A DNA stretch of 64,000 bases from NCBI GenBank assembly GCA_000980705.1, contig LBCK01000002.1:124001-188000 (forward strand). Direction: 5' to 3'. The stretch is from Ruminococcus sp. UNK.MGS-30. Its GTDB lineage: Bacteria > Bacillota > Clostridia > Oscillospirales > Ruminococcaceae. Positions 1 to 9,818 of this stretch are shown piece after piece. The notes beneath the pieces were generated by a model. The model saw only the letters and a list, made by a program, of their open reading frames with translations, did no database searches and was not told where the DNA came from. A program made the translations under genes and the position numbers. How positions within the stretch are numbered: the first letter of the stretch is position 1; every line of letters begins with the position of its first letter.

Positions 1-1067
1 GCTATCTGGCAGCAAAGGAGCTGGCGCAGACCCTGGGCGTTCCCGTGGGGATCATCGGCTGCAATTTCGGCGGCTCTTCGGTGAGCTGCTGGCTGCCGGA
101 GGAAGATCTCCGGGCGCACACTGCCGGACACCCCTATTTGCAGGACTATGCGGATGCCGTCGCCGGAAAGACCGACGAGGAGATGATCGCCGCCTATGAC
201 GAATATGTGACCTATCACACCGCCTGGGAAAAGCGGATGCAGAAGTGCTACCAGGAGGACGGCAATATGCCCTGGGACGAGATTATCCGGCGCTGCGGCG
301 AAAACCGCTATCCCGGTCCGATGGGCATCAAAAGCCCGTACCGTCCTGCCGGGATGTACCACACCATGCTGCGGCAGGTGACACCCTATACCATCCGAGG
401 ATTTTTCTATTATCAGGGCGAAAACGACGAGATCCGACCCGACACCTATGGTACACTGCTGACGATGCTCATTGCCCGGTGGCGCCAGGATTTCCGGGAC
501 GAGACCCTGCCCTTTCTCCTGGTGCAGCTGCCCATGCACACCTATGCGGACACCCCGGAAAACGGGGCGTGGAGCAAGCTGCGTGAGGCGCAGATGCGGG
601 TGTATCAGACGGTGAAAAACACAGGCATTGCCGTGATCCTGGACTGCGGCGAGTACTGCAACATCCACCCTGTGGACAAGCACCCGGTGGGACACCGCCT
701 GGCGCTCCAGGCACGGCGGCTGGTCTACGGCGAAACGGAATTGCAGGCGTTCGGTCCTATCTACCGCAGCTTTGCGGCAGAGGGCGACACCCTCACCGTA
801 TTCTTTTCCCACGCCGAACAGGGGATGGTATGGCACGGCGAACCCGTGGGCTTTGAGATCGCCGGGGCAGACGGGGCGTATCATCCGGCAAAGGCTGTCC
901 TGGACGGGAACACCGTGCGGCTCACGGCGGACGGCGTGGATGCACCCGTGGCGGCACGGTACAACTGGGTGAACTACGGACCGGTCTCCCTGTTCGGGAC
1001 GAACGGTATTCCGGCGGCGCCGTTTCGCACCGATGCGCCGGTGATGCCCCTGACGGCAGGCGTCTGA
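1..1067 (+). CDS. Sialate O-acetylesterase-like SGNH esterase, 5' truncated
   Basis: The reading frame is open to the left window edge (first full codon at base 3), so the N-terminus, including the usual GQSN-type serine block, lies outside. Visible family blocks are GCNFGGSSVSCWL, the YYQGENDE block, and the C-terminal NIHPVDKHPVGHRLAL block that carries the catalytic Asp/His pair. This matches the SASA/DUF303 sialic-acid 9-O-acetylesterase family, which removes acetyl groups from sialic acids or from acetylated plant glycans. The last ~100 residues look like a beta-rich accessory domain. In a plant-fibre degrader a hemicellulose acetylesterase role is equally plausible. Whether it is secreted cannot be judged without the N-terminus. 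Confidence 0.85.
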   Translation, partial: YLAAKELAQTLGVPVGIIGCNFGGSSVSCWLPEEDLRAHTAGHPYLQDYADAVAGKTDEEMIAAYDEYVTYHTAWEKRMQKCYQEDGNMPWDEIIRRCGENRYPGPMGIKSPYRPAGMYHTMLRQVTPYTIRGFFYYQGENDEIRPDTYGTLLTMLIARWRQDFRDETLPFLLVQLPMHTYADTPENGAWSKLREAQMRVYQTVKNTGIAVILDCGEYCNIHPVDKHPVGHRLALQARRLVYGETELQAFGPIYRSFAAEGDTLTVFFSHAEQGMVWHGEPVGFEIAGADGAYHPAKAVLDGNTVRLTADGVDAPVAARYNWVNYGPVSLFGTNGIPAAPFRTDAPVMPLTAGV

Positions 1068-1095
1068 GACAGCCGTCCGGCAAAACTCTCCACCA

Positions 1096-1202
1096 GTTTC
1101 CACATTCGGGGACAGAGATGGAAAAAGCGCTTGTTTTCCACAGTTTCCACAGAGTTTTCCACAGAATATACGGTCGAATCCCTGGTTTTTGTGGAAAACC
1201 GG
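1096..1202. other. Cluster of DnaA-box-like TTTTCCACA motifs and a hairpin
   Basis: Between the esterase and the next gene there are three exact matches to TTWTNCACA: 1134-1142 and 1155-1163 on the plus strand, 1190-1198 on the minus strand. Two near matches (GTTTCCACA) start at 1096 and 1143. The last box lies inside a hairpin at about 1180-1202 (CCTGGTTTT / GAAAACCGG) followed by a pyrimidine-rich tail, which could be a weak terminator for the esterase. Whether DnaA binds here is inference. Confidence 0.4.
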
Positions 1203-1332
1203 GGTTCTTCTGTTTGAACGGTTTCCGAGGTGCGCATACTCTTGTTAAAAGCCCGTGTAGATGTAAAAAGTTTGTGCAGATGTGAAAAGCTCGTGCGACA
1301 CTGCACGGCGGAAACAGGAGGAGACAGAAGAA

Positions 1333-1581
1333 ATGGTAAAAGGCGTACAGAAAAAGATCATCGAAGTGAACCATCCGGACAGCCTGTATTTTGAACGTGC
1401 CGTGTTTTATCTCAAACCCGGCGTGACCCAGCTGCCCCAGCAGTTGTCCCGTGCGGATGCAGATGCCCTGCTCCGGGAGGCTGCGCCGGACAAGGCGGAA
1501 AAACGGTTCTGGCTGCGTACTGTCCTGCTGGTGCTGCTCAGCTGCCTGGGGACGGCGGCGGTGTGCCTGCTGCTGCTGTGA
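1333..1581 (+). CDS. Small C-terminal tail-anchored protein, unknown function
   Basis: This is an 82-residue protein I do not recognise. The ATG at 1333 is chosen because AGGAGG (1316-1321) lies 11 bases upstream; a longer in-frame start at 1282 has no ribosome-binding site. The N-terminal ~60 residues are soluble and mildly charged. The last ~20 residues (from LRTVLLVLLSCLGTAAVCLL) form one hydrophobic helix ending at the C-terminus, so a tail-anchored membrane topology is likely. It precedes rlmB, which has its own promoter. Confidence 0.6.
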   Translation: MVKGVQKKIIEVNHPDSLYFERAVFYLKPGVTQLPQQLSRADADALLREAAPDKAEKRFWLRTVLLVLLSCLGTAAVCLLLL

Positions 1582-1625
1582 CAGCTCCCGGCGGAAAGAA
1601 AAATCTGAAAATCCCGTGAAAATTC

Positions 1626-1654
1626 TTGTTTTTTCTCTCTGGGTGTGCTATAAT
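1626..1654 (+). promoter_or_regulatory. Promoter of the rlmB operon
   Basis: TTGTTT (1626-1631) and TATAAT (1649-1654) are separated by 17 bp, about 75 bases upstream of the rlmB start. It probably drives rlmB, the ATPase-like gene and the LCP gene, which follow with short gaps. Confidence 0.65.
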
Positions 1655-1728
1655 AAATAGAATCGTGCAAAAATAAAAGCTGTGCTGTACTTTTGGACAC
1701 AGCGCAGAGAGATAACGGAGGATTTGAT

Positions 1729-2517
1729 ATGAGCCAGAGAAAACCACAGCCCCGCCGGGGACAAAAGCCGGCGGATGCACCGGAGACCGAAAACGACCGC
1801 ATTGCCGGACGCAACCCCGTTCTGGAGGCGCTGCGGAGTGATGCCAAGATCGATCTGATCTATGTGGGACAGGAGAGCGGCGGTCTCCAGGAGATCATCC
1901 GGCTCGCCAAGGAAAAGGGCATCCCGGTGAAAGTGGTCACCGAGTCCAAGCTGTCCCAGCTCACCGGCGGCGCAGTCCACCAGGGCGTGGCTGCCGAGGG
2001 TGCGTGCGGCATCTATGTTTCCCTGGAAGAACTGCTGGAACGTGCCGCAGAAAAGGGCGAACCGCCGCTGCTGATACTCTGTGACGGCATCCAGGACCCT
2101 CACAATCTGGGTGCGATCATCCGGACGGCAGAGGCTGCCGGCGCACACGGCGTGGTGATCCCCAAGCGGCGCAGCGCATCGCTGACGCTGACGGTGGGAA
2201 AGACCTCTGCCGGCGCTGCAAGCTGGCTGCCGGTGGCACGTGTCCCCAATTTGGCATCCGCCATGGAGACGCTGAAGAAAAACGGCGTCTGGATCTACGG
2301 TACAGATGCCGCAGGCACAAGCTATACGGATGCGGACTTCACCGGCGGCACGGCGTTTGTCATCGGCTCAGAGGGCTTTGGCATGAGCCGCCTGGTGAGC
2401 GAAAAGTGCGACGCTATGCTCAGTCTGCCCATGCGTGGAAAGGTCAACTCCCTGAATGCGTCCGTGGCGGCAGGCATCTTTATGTACGAAGCAGTTCGCC
2501 AGCGGCTGGCGAAGTGA
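1729..2517 (+). CDS. rlmB: 23S rRNA 2'-O-ribose methyltransferase, RlmB/TrmH family
   Basis: A SpoU/TrmH-class (SPOUT knot) methyltransferase of 262 residues, expected to methylate a 23S rRNA guanosine 2'-OH with SAM. The N-terminal substrate-binding domain starts at GRNPVLEALRSDAKI. The three SpoU motifs are present: motif I HNLGAIIRTAEAAG (around N126 and R132), motif II VIGSEGFGMS (212-220) and motif III LPMRGKVNSLNASVA (around N240). ATG 1729 is preceded by GGAGG at 1717-1721; an upstream in-frame TTG at 1693 has no Shine-Dalgarno sequence. The N-terminus is short and basic/Pro-rich. TrmH paralogues with other RNA targets cannot be fully excluded, but length and motifs fit RlmB. Confidence 0.88.
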   Translation: MSQRKPQPRRGQKPADAPETENDRIAGRNPVLEALRSDAKIDLIYVGQESGGLQEIIRLAKEKGIPVKVVTESKLSQLTGGAVHQGVAAEGACGIYVSLEELLERAAEKGEPPLLILCDGIQDPHNLGAIIRTAEAAGAHGVVIPKRRSASLTLTVGKTSAGAASWLPVARVPNLASAMETLKKNGVWIYGTDAAGTSYTDADFTGGTAFVIGSEGFGMSRLVSEKCDAMLSLPMRGKVNSLNASVAAGIFMYEAVRQRLAK

Positions 2518-2541
2518 CGTTTTTACCACAGGAGTGAACTT

Positions 2542-5013
2542 ATGGCAGACCATAAATTTACATTAGAAGAGATTCTGAACGAATACAGCGAGGACGGCAG
2601 GCGCTCCGGCATCCGGCATACCTCGGACAAGCCCTTGTCCCACGGGACGCTGGAGACGGAAAAGCTGGTGAATGCGGCGACCTCCAGCCGTCCGCTGCGG
2701 CAGGAACAAGCCGGCTATGACCAGGTCGTGCCGGAGCTTTCTGCGGGAGACGAGGAACAGCTGGTGGATATCAAGTCCACCATTTCTCACATCAAGGCGG
2801 ACAAGGCGGCGCAGGCGGCAAGAGATGTCGACGCTGCTCCGGTGCTGCGGGAGCGTTTTCCCACCCAGCATCTCCGCCGGGAAAATGTCTCCTTCGTCAA
2901 GGCTGCCGGTGCGGCACGCTATGGCGCATCCTATCCGGAGAACGGCGACAGCGGCTATGACGGCGCAGTCATGCTGGCTGAGCCGGAAACAGAAGAGCCG
3001 GCGGAAAAGCATCGCCCCAATGTGCGGCAGATGCAGGACTCCACCCGTGCCAGAGAAAAGAACCGGAAACGGCGGCGGCGCTCACCGGAGAGTACTTATC
3101 TCAAAGAGTCGGTTACCGGAGAATTTCAGCGCCCGGATGCCCGGACAGTACCGGAAGAACCGCCGGCCTCCAGACGGCACTGGGAGGAGGAAAAGGACTA
3201 CTATTACCAGGAAAAGCAGCAGACCGGCAGCTTTCGTCCCATTCGCCAGCGTGTGCGCAGCCACACCTTCGGGGAAGATGCGGACAAGCGCAAGCCGGAT
3301 GATCTGGGCTTGGTGAAAAAGACCCTGGAAAACCTGCGGAATGTGGTGTTCTTCCGGTTTGTCGCCATGCTGGTGCTGACGCTTGCCGGCGCTGTTCTGG
3401 CGTGTCTGGAAGTGCTGAGCGGTAGTGCGTTTTTACAGACGGTCACCCCCAGAGGCTACAGCATCATTCAGCTGGCGCTGGGACTGCTGGGGCTGGGCGT
3501 GATGTTCCCCACGGTGAAAAACGGACTGTGGAATCTGCTCCGCTTTCATGCGGACAGCGACAGCATGGCGGTGCTGCCATTGCTGCCCACGCTGCTGGGT
3601 GCAGTCTGCGCCGTCGTTGCGCCGGAGACCCTTTCTTCGGGGACGGTGCATCTCTACGTGCCGTGCGCTCTGCTGGCGCTGTTCTGCAACATCATCGGAC
3701 GGCTGCTCATGGTGCGCCGTGCGCTGCGGAATGTGAACGTGATCTCCCGGGAGGGACAGAAACGGGTGCTTTCCTATGTCTCCCAGGAGGAGACCGCAGA
3801 ACTGCTCACCCGTGGCGTGCTGCACGATATCCCCATTGTCACCGCTGTGCGCAAGGCAGACGGGGTGTGCGATATCCTGCGGTATTCCTATTCCACGGAT
3901 ATGGCGGACAGTCTCTGCCGCACCATGACGCCCATCTGCGGCGCAGTGACGCTGCTCATCGCTGTGGGCATGACTTTGATTCGCATGGGAACGGCGTTCG
4001 GGATGCCCTGGATCAGCTTTTTCTGCTCCATGCTGGCACTATTGCAGGTGGCGTGCTGCGGTACGGCGAGCGCCCTGGCAGTCAATCTGCCGCTGGAGCG
4101 TGAGTCGAAAAAGGCGGCGGCATCCAACAGTGCCATGCTGGGTTATCAGAGCGTGGACGACTTTTTCGACACCAACGCTCTGCTGGTGGAGGCGAACGAC
4201 CTGTTCCCCAAGGGATCGGTGCAGATCGCCGGCATGAAGGTGCTTTCCGGGGCGAAGATGGACGAGGTGCTGTTGGATGCGGCGAGCCTGGTGCATCACG
4301 GAGACAGTATGCTCCAGAGCGCCTTTGCGGAGATGATCCCCGACCGGGAAACGCTGCGGCCGGTAGACGAGTTTGTCTGTGAGGACGGGCTGGGACTCTG
4401 CGGCTGGATCGCAAACCGGCGTGTGCTGTTCGGCGGACGGGAGATGATGGCGAACCACAACATCGAGGGACTGCCCACTAAGACCAGAGAGGCAGAGTTG
4501 GCAGAGGGCAGCGGCGATGTGCTGTATCTGTCGGTGAGCGGTGTGCTGGCGGCAATGTTTTCCGTGCGCATCACGGCAGACCCCAAGGTAAAGCGGCAGA
4601 TGCAGGCGCTGCGGCAGGAGCGTGTGGCGCTGGTGCTGCGGAGTGTGGACTGTTCCGTTTCGCTCCGGCGGCTGGCGGCGCTGTTCGATTTCCCGGAGGC
4701 TTACTTAAAGATCGTTCCCACCTCTATGCACCACCTGTTCCAGCGTGAGACCGGCGACCTGGGCTGCGTCAGCGCATCCATGACCGTGGGTGACACCGGC
4801 TTTGGTGCAGGTGCGCTGCTGCTGGGTGCGAGACGGGTGCGCCGTGCGGCGGTGCTGGGCGTGATCCTGCTGGTTGCGGCAGGACTCCTGGGCTTTTCGC
4901 TGGCGATGATCCATGTGGTCACCGGCGCATATACCCAGATGACGGCTTATTTTTTCCTGATCTATCATGCGATCCTGACGCTGGTGACAGCACTGGCGGT
5001 GCGGATACGGTAA
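2542..5013 (+). CDS. P-type ATPase-like membrane protein lacking catalytic motifs (putative pseudo-transporter)
   Basis: An 823-residue protein with a long, charged, probably disordered cytoplasmic N-terminus (~1-265), then about six hydrophobic segments, a soluble region (~510-765) and two C-terminal membrane helices. The order copies a P1B-type ATPase. The CPC-ALGLATP region reads ACCGTASALAVNLP. The phosphorylation motif DKTGT is replaced by EANDL (E550-L554), the TGD motif by SVD (701-703), and GDGINDAP by GDTGFGAG (750-757). No HP motif follows AASLVHHGDSM. A G-x-G-like block (EDGLGLCGWI) and an actuator-like region remain. ATP hydrolysis by the normal mechanism is therefore unlikely; a scaffold or regulatory role is inference. 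It sits 24 bp after rlmB and just before an LCP protein, suggesting a cell-envelope link. Confidence 0.7.
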   Translation: MADHKFTLEEILNEYSEDGRRSGIRHTSDKPLSHGTLETEKLVNAATSSRPLRQEQAGYDQVVPELSAGDEEQLVDIKSTISHIKADKAAQAARDVDAAPVLRERFPTQHLRRENVSFVKAAGAARYGASYPENGDSGYDGAVMLAEPETEEPAEKHRPNVRQMQDSTRAREKNRKRRRRSPESTYLKESVTGEFQRPDARTVPEEPPASRRHWEEEKDYYYQEKQQTGSFRPIRQRVRSHTFGEDADKRKPDDLGLVKKTLENLRNVVFFRFVAMLVLTLAGAVLACLEVLSGSAFLQTVTPRGYSIIQLALGLLGLGVMFPTVKNGLWNLLRFHADSDSMAVLPLLPTLLGAVCAVVAPETLSSGTVHLYVPCALLALFCNIIGRLLMVRRALRNVNVISREGQKRVLSYVSQEETAELLTRGVLHDIPIVTAVRKADGVCDILRYSYSTDMADSLCRTMTPICGAVTLLIAVGMTLIRMGTAFGMPWISFFCSMLALLQVACCGTASALAVNLPLERESKKAAASNSAMLGYQSVDDFFDTNALLVEANDLFPKGSVQIAGMKVLSGAKMDEVLLDAASLVHHGDSMLQSAFAEMIPDRETLRPVDEFVCEDGLGLCGWIANRRVLFGGREMMANHNIEGLPTKTREAELAEGSGDVLYLSVSGVLAAMFSVRITADPKVKRQMQALRQERVALVLRSVDCSVSLRRLAALFDFPEAYLKIVPTSMHHLFQRETGDLGCVSASMTVGDTGFGAGALLLGARRVRRAAVLGVILLVAAGLLGFSLAMIHVVTGAYTQMTAYFFLIYHAILTLVTALAVRIR

Positions 5014-5022
5014 TTCCCGTGA

Positions 5023-6612
<1,590 letters not shown>

Positions 6613-6628
6613 CAGCAGAAATATTGCG

Positions 6629-6667
6629 GCACTGCCGGGAGATTTGGTTTCCCGGCGGTGCTTTTTT
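6629..6667 (+). terminator. Rho-independent terminator of the rlmB-LCP operon
   Basis: The stem GCACTGCCGGGA / TCCCGGCGGTGC, with a 9-base loop, is followed by six T residues, 17 bases after the LCP stop codon. Confidence 0.9.
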
Positions 6668-6677
6668 GTTGGTCTCG

Positions 6678-6860
6678 TAGGGGTGAACATGGTTCGCCCG
6701 GGTCGACTCCTCTGCCCTGTCGGGCATCTCCTCTATGAGAGGAGACAATGGGAGAAAGCCTTCTCTTTCAGAAAAGGCGGCACGAAGTGCGGTCGGAATT
6801 ATCATGTCAGCAGACCGTAGAAGTGATGCACTAACGGGCGAACCATGTTCGTCCTTACAG
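6678..6860. repeat. Mosaic hairpin repeat, locus 1 (degenerate copy)
   Basis: It starts TAGGGGTGAACATGGTTCGCCCGGG, continues with CTCCTCTGCCCTGTCGGGCATCTCC and an imperfect GGCACGAAGTGC block, and ends in a GGGCGAACCATGTTCG hairpin. This is the most diverged member of the family seen throughout the window. The rest of the gene-free stretch up to 7107 is AT-rich; I see only a possible TATAAT at 7031-7036 there. Confidence 0.8.
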
Positions 6861-7107
6861 GATACGCCGGAAACAATGCCGGTTTTACATTTTGCAGTAG
6901 ATTTTATCGGCAAAAAAGTGATTTTGGATGGTATAGCGGATTGACTTTTTGCCGATAGCAAATTTGTTTTGCTTTACAGATATTTCCTACTTGTTCGTAT
7001 AAATACGTTTATCTACTATATTTTTTGTAGTATAATGAATTTTGTTGAAATGTATGGTTGCTATGTGTGCTGTAACAACAGTAATTGTATGAATGGAGTG
7101 TAATGCT

Positions 7108-8145
7108 ATGAGAAAAATGAAAAAGATTTTTGCCATTGTTTTGGCTGGAACGATGTGTGCCTTGAACTTTGGAGGACAAGTGGTATCAGCGGAAGAAGAT
7201 AATGCCGCATATGGTTCTTACGGTGATTTGATTTATCGAATTGAAACAGACGGAACACTTACAATTGTTGACTGTAAAGAAGAGGCAGAAGGTGTTGTGG
7301 TGATTCCCAGTGAGTCTTATGACAAGCCGATTACGAAAATCGAGGCGTTTGCTTTTCAGAACTGCAAGGATATCACAGAAGTTCAGATTCCGGATAGTGT
7401 CACAGAGATTGATGCAAATGCTTTTGCAGACTCTTTTGTGCAAGAACAGCAGGATGGACCAATTTACACTGTGGATTCCTGGGTAGTATCTTATGATAAG
7501 GAATACGCAGAAGTAACATTGCCAGAGGACATTCGTGGAATTGCAAATTCAACTTTTAGTGAATCTGAAATCACAAAAATCACAATTCCTGGTTCGGTGA
7601 AAACGATTCCCACTAATTTGTTTTCTTTCTGCGAAAATCTGGAAGAGGTTGAATTGAATGAGGGAACGACAAAAATCGCAGATAATGCTTTTTTTGCTTG
7701 TGAAACTCTGAAAAAAGTTAATATTCCGAAAACAATTGAAAAGATTGAATATAGTACATTTTGTACCTGTGACAGTTTGGAAAATGTGGAATATGCCGGA
7801 AACCTGGAAGACTGGAGAAAAATCCAGATTGATTTAAGAAGTAGTGGAAATGGACCGCTCCGTACTGCAACAATTCATTGCAGTGATGGGACATCATTTC
7901 AAATGATGGATTATCGAGGCGATGTAGATGAAGACGGCAAAACAGATACGACTGATTTATTTGAACTGATGGTTTATCTGGCTTATCGTGGTGCCGGTTT
8001 GGAGACAAATTTGACAGAAAATCAAATTGTGATTGCGGACATTGATTGCAATGGACAAGTGGATACAACAGATATGTATTATTTGATGTATTATTTGGCA
8101 TTAAAGGGTGCTGGCAAGAATCCGTCATGGAATGATATTTGCTAA
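7108..8145 (+). CDS. Secreted BspA-like leucine-rich-repeat protein with C-terminal type I dockerin
   Basis: ATG 7108 is preferred over ATG 7093 because GGAG at 7096-7099 is well spaced from it. Residues 1-~30 form a signal peptide (MRKMKK, hydrophobic core, cleavage near VSA-EE). The middle contains LRR_5/BspA-type repeats such as ITKIEAFAFQNCKDITEVQIP and ITIPGSVKTIPTNLFSFC. The C-terminus is a dockerin with two Ca-binding repeats, DVDEDGKTDTTDLFELM and DIDCNGQVDTTDMYYLM. The protein should be secreted and docked onto a cohesin scaffold, perhaps for adhesion or protein-protein contact; no catalytic domain is visible. Base composition is far more AT-rich than its neighbours, which suggests transfer or unusual constraint. 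Confidence 0.88.
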   Translation: MRKMKKIFAIVLAGTMCALNFGGQVVSAEEDNAAYGSYGDLIYRIETDGTLTIVDCKEEAEGVVVIPSESYDKPITKIEAFAFQNCKDITEVQIPDSVTEIDANAFADSFVQEQQDGPIYTVDSWVVSYDKEYAEVTLPEDIRGIANSTFSESEITKITIPGSVKTIPTNLFSFCENLEEVELNEGTTKIADNAFFACETLKKVNIPKTIEKIEYSTFCTCDSLENVEYAGNLEDWRKIQIDLRSSGNGPLRTATIHCSDGTSFQMMDYRGDVDEDGKTDTTDLFELMVYLAYRGAGLETNLTENQIVIADIDCNGQVDTTDMYYLMYYLALKGAGKNPSWNDIC

Positions 8146-8153
8146 AACAGTGT

Positions 8154-8190
8154 GTCTCTGGGAATGGCTGCATTTCCCGGAGACATTTTT
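8154..8190 (+). terminator. Terminator of the LRR-dockerin gene
   Basis: The stem GTCTCTGGGAA / TTCCCGGAGAC is followed by ATTTTTATTT, just after the stop codon at 8145. Confidence 0.85.
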
Positions 8191-8250
8191 ATTTGTAAGC
8201 AGAGTTATTTTTGGCGTGCGAGATAAAAAAGAGAAACCCTGCATAATCCG

Positions 8251-8279
8251 TTGACATTATTGCACAAAGATGCTATAAT
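8251..8279 (+). promoter_or_regulatory. Consensus promoter of trkA-trkH
   Basis: Perfect TTGACA (8251-8256), 17 bp spacer and TATAAT (8274-8279). The transcript would begin near 8286 and pass through the large hairpin at 8298-8392 before the trkA start. Confidence 0.85.
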
Positions 8280-8297
8280 AGATTTTGTTCATTTTTA

Positions 8298-8392
8298 AGA
8301 GCCTGTTCAGTATCTTTTTACGTGCGGATTTTGACGCAGTCAGCGAAAAAATCTGCCGAAAAGACGTGGGAAAAAGATGCGGAACAGGCTCT
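8298..8392. repeat. 95-bp near-perfect long hairpin in the trkA leader (MITE-like or RNA element)
   Basis: The ends are AGAGCCTGTTC (8298-8308) and its exact inverse GAACAGGCTCT (8382-8392). Pairing continues inward: ATCTTTTT with AAAAAGAT, ACGT with ACGT, and GCGGATTTT with AAAATCTGC (one G-U), leaving a loop of about 15 bases. It could be a miniature inverted-repeat element inserted between promoter and gene, or a cis-acting RNA. No second copy is seen in this window. Confidence 0.75.
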
Positions 8393-8447
8393 GAGAAAAC
8401 AGATGATAAGCTGCGGCAAGCGATTGCCAATTTATTGGGTGGATACT

Positions 8448-9806
8448 ATGAAAATCGTAATTATCGGAAACGGAAAGATCGGCAGCAACCTTGCGGCTGT
8501 GCTGGTGCGTGAGGGTCACGACGTGACTGTGGTGGACTGCGAAGAGGCGCACCTACGCAAGAGCCAGAATACCCTGGACGTGATGTGCATCGAGGGCAAC
8601 GGCGCTACGGCGGAGACACAGCTGGAGGCAGGGGTCAACAAGGCGACACTGCTCATCGCCGCTACGCCTTATGACGAACTGAACATTCTCTGCTGTCTCA
8701 TCGGCAAGCGCCTGGGGGCGAAAAAGACCATCTCCCGGGTGCGGATGCCGGAGTACTACCAGCAGATGCACCTCATCCGGGAAGATCTGGGGCTGTCTAT
8801 GGTCATCAATCCGGAGCTTTCCACCGCAGACGAGATCATGCGTGTGCTGGTCTTTCCGTCGGCGGCAAAGGTGGAAGTGTTCGGCAAGGGCAAGCTGGAA
8901 CTGGTGGAATACCGTCTCCCGGATTTCCCGTGGCTGTCGGGCATCACCCTGGCGGAACTTTACAAGAAGATCAAGACCAAGTTCCTGGTCTGCGCTGTCC
9001 AGCGGGACGGCGATGTGATGATACCCGGCGGCGACTTCGTGATGCAGAGCGGCGACCGCATCCATGTGGCGGCATCCCATAAGAACATCGAGCGCTTTTT
9101 CCGTGCCAGCGGTTTCATGAAGGACAAGGTCAAGACTGCTATGCTGGTGGGCGGCGGCAGAGTCGGGTATTATCTGGCGAAGCAGCTGCTGGCGCTGGGC
9201 ATGAAGGTCAAGCTGATCGAAAAGGACCGGGAGCGCTGCAACGAACTGGCGGAACGGCTCCCGAAAGCCATCGTCGTCTGGGGCGACGGCACAGACCAGG
9301 ATCTGCTCATTGAAGAGGGCGTGCTGGAGGTGGACGGCTTTGTGGCGCTCACCGGCATCGACGAGGAAAACATGATTATTTCCCTGTTCGCCAAGGACAA
9401 CACCAACGCCAAGGTGGTCACCAAGATCAGCCGGGAAAATTACATCGGACTGGCGTCAGACCTGGGGCTGGACTGCGTGGTGTCGCCGAAGTTCCTCACC
9501 ATGGGCAATGTGCTGAGCTATGTGCGCTCTCTGGAAAGCACCGCCGGCAGCGAGATCGAATCCCTGTACCATCTGGTGGGCAACCAGGTGGAGGCGATCG
9601 AGTTCCGGGTGAAAGAACGTATCCCCGACCTGGTGGGCGTGCCGCTGAAGAATGTCCGGCTGAAGAAGAACATCCTGATCTGCGCCATCATCCGGAAACG
9701 GGAGATCATCATTCCGGACGGCAGCGCCGTGATCGAACTGGGGGATTCTGTGGTGATCGTCTCCAAGGAACACCACTTCTCCGGGCTAAAAAGCATTCTG
9801 GATTAA
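8448..9806 (+). CDS. trkA: Trk potassium uptake system peripheral NAD-binding subunit TrkA
   Basis: TrkA is the cytoplasmic nucleotide-gated regulator of the Trk K+ channel. The 452 residues form the classic tandem arrangement: TrkA-N Rossmann domain (MKIVIIGNGKIGSNLA), TrkA-C, a second TrkA-N (MLVGGGRVGYYLAKQLL, about residue 230) and a second TrkA-C ending DSVVIVSKEHHFSGLKSIL. ATG 8448 is chosen because the Rossmann strand begins there; the frame is open upstream (to 8322) only because the leader hairpin happens to lack stops. The Shine-Dalgarno sequence is weak (GGGTGG). trkH follows 12 bp downstream, so the two are co-transcribed and co-assembled. Confidence 0.93.
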   Translation: MKIVIIGNGKIGSNLAAVLVREGHDVTVVDCEEAHLRKSQNTLDVMCIEGNGATAETQLEAGVNKATLLIAATPYDELNILCCLIGKRLGAKKTISRVRMPEYYQQMHLIREDLGLSMVINPELSTADEIMRVLVFPSAAKVEVFGKGKLELVEYRLPDFPWLSGITLAELYKKIKTKFLVCAVQRDGDVMIPGGDFVMQSGDRIHVAASHKNIERFFRASGFMKDKVKTAMLVGGGRVGYYLAKQLLALGMKVKLIEKDRERCNELAERLPKAIVVWGDGTDQDLLIEEGVLEVDGFVALTGIDEENMIISLFAKDNTNAKVVTKISRENYIGLASDLGLDCVVSPKFLTMGNVLSYVRSLESTAGSEIESLYHLVGNQVEAIEFRVKERIPDLVGVPLKNVRLKKNILICAIIRKREIIIPDGSAVIELGDSVVIVSKEHHFSGLKSILD

Positions 9807-9818
9807 GGCGGTGACGGG

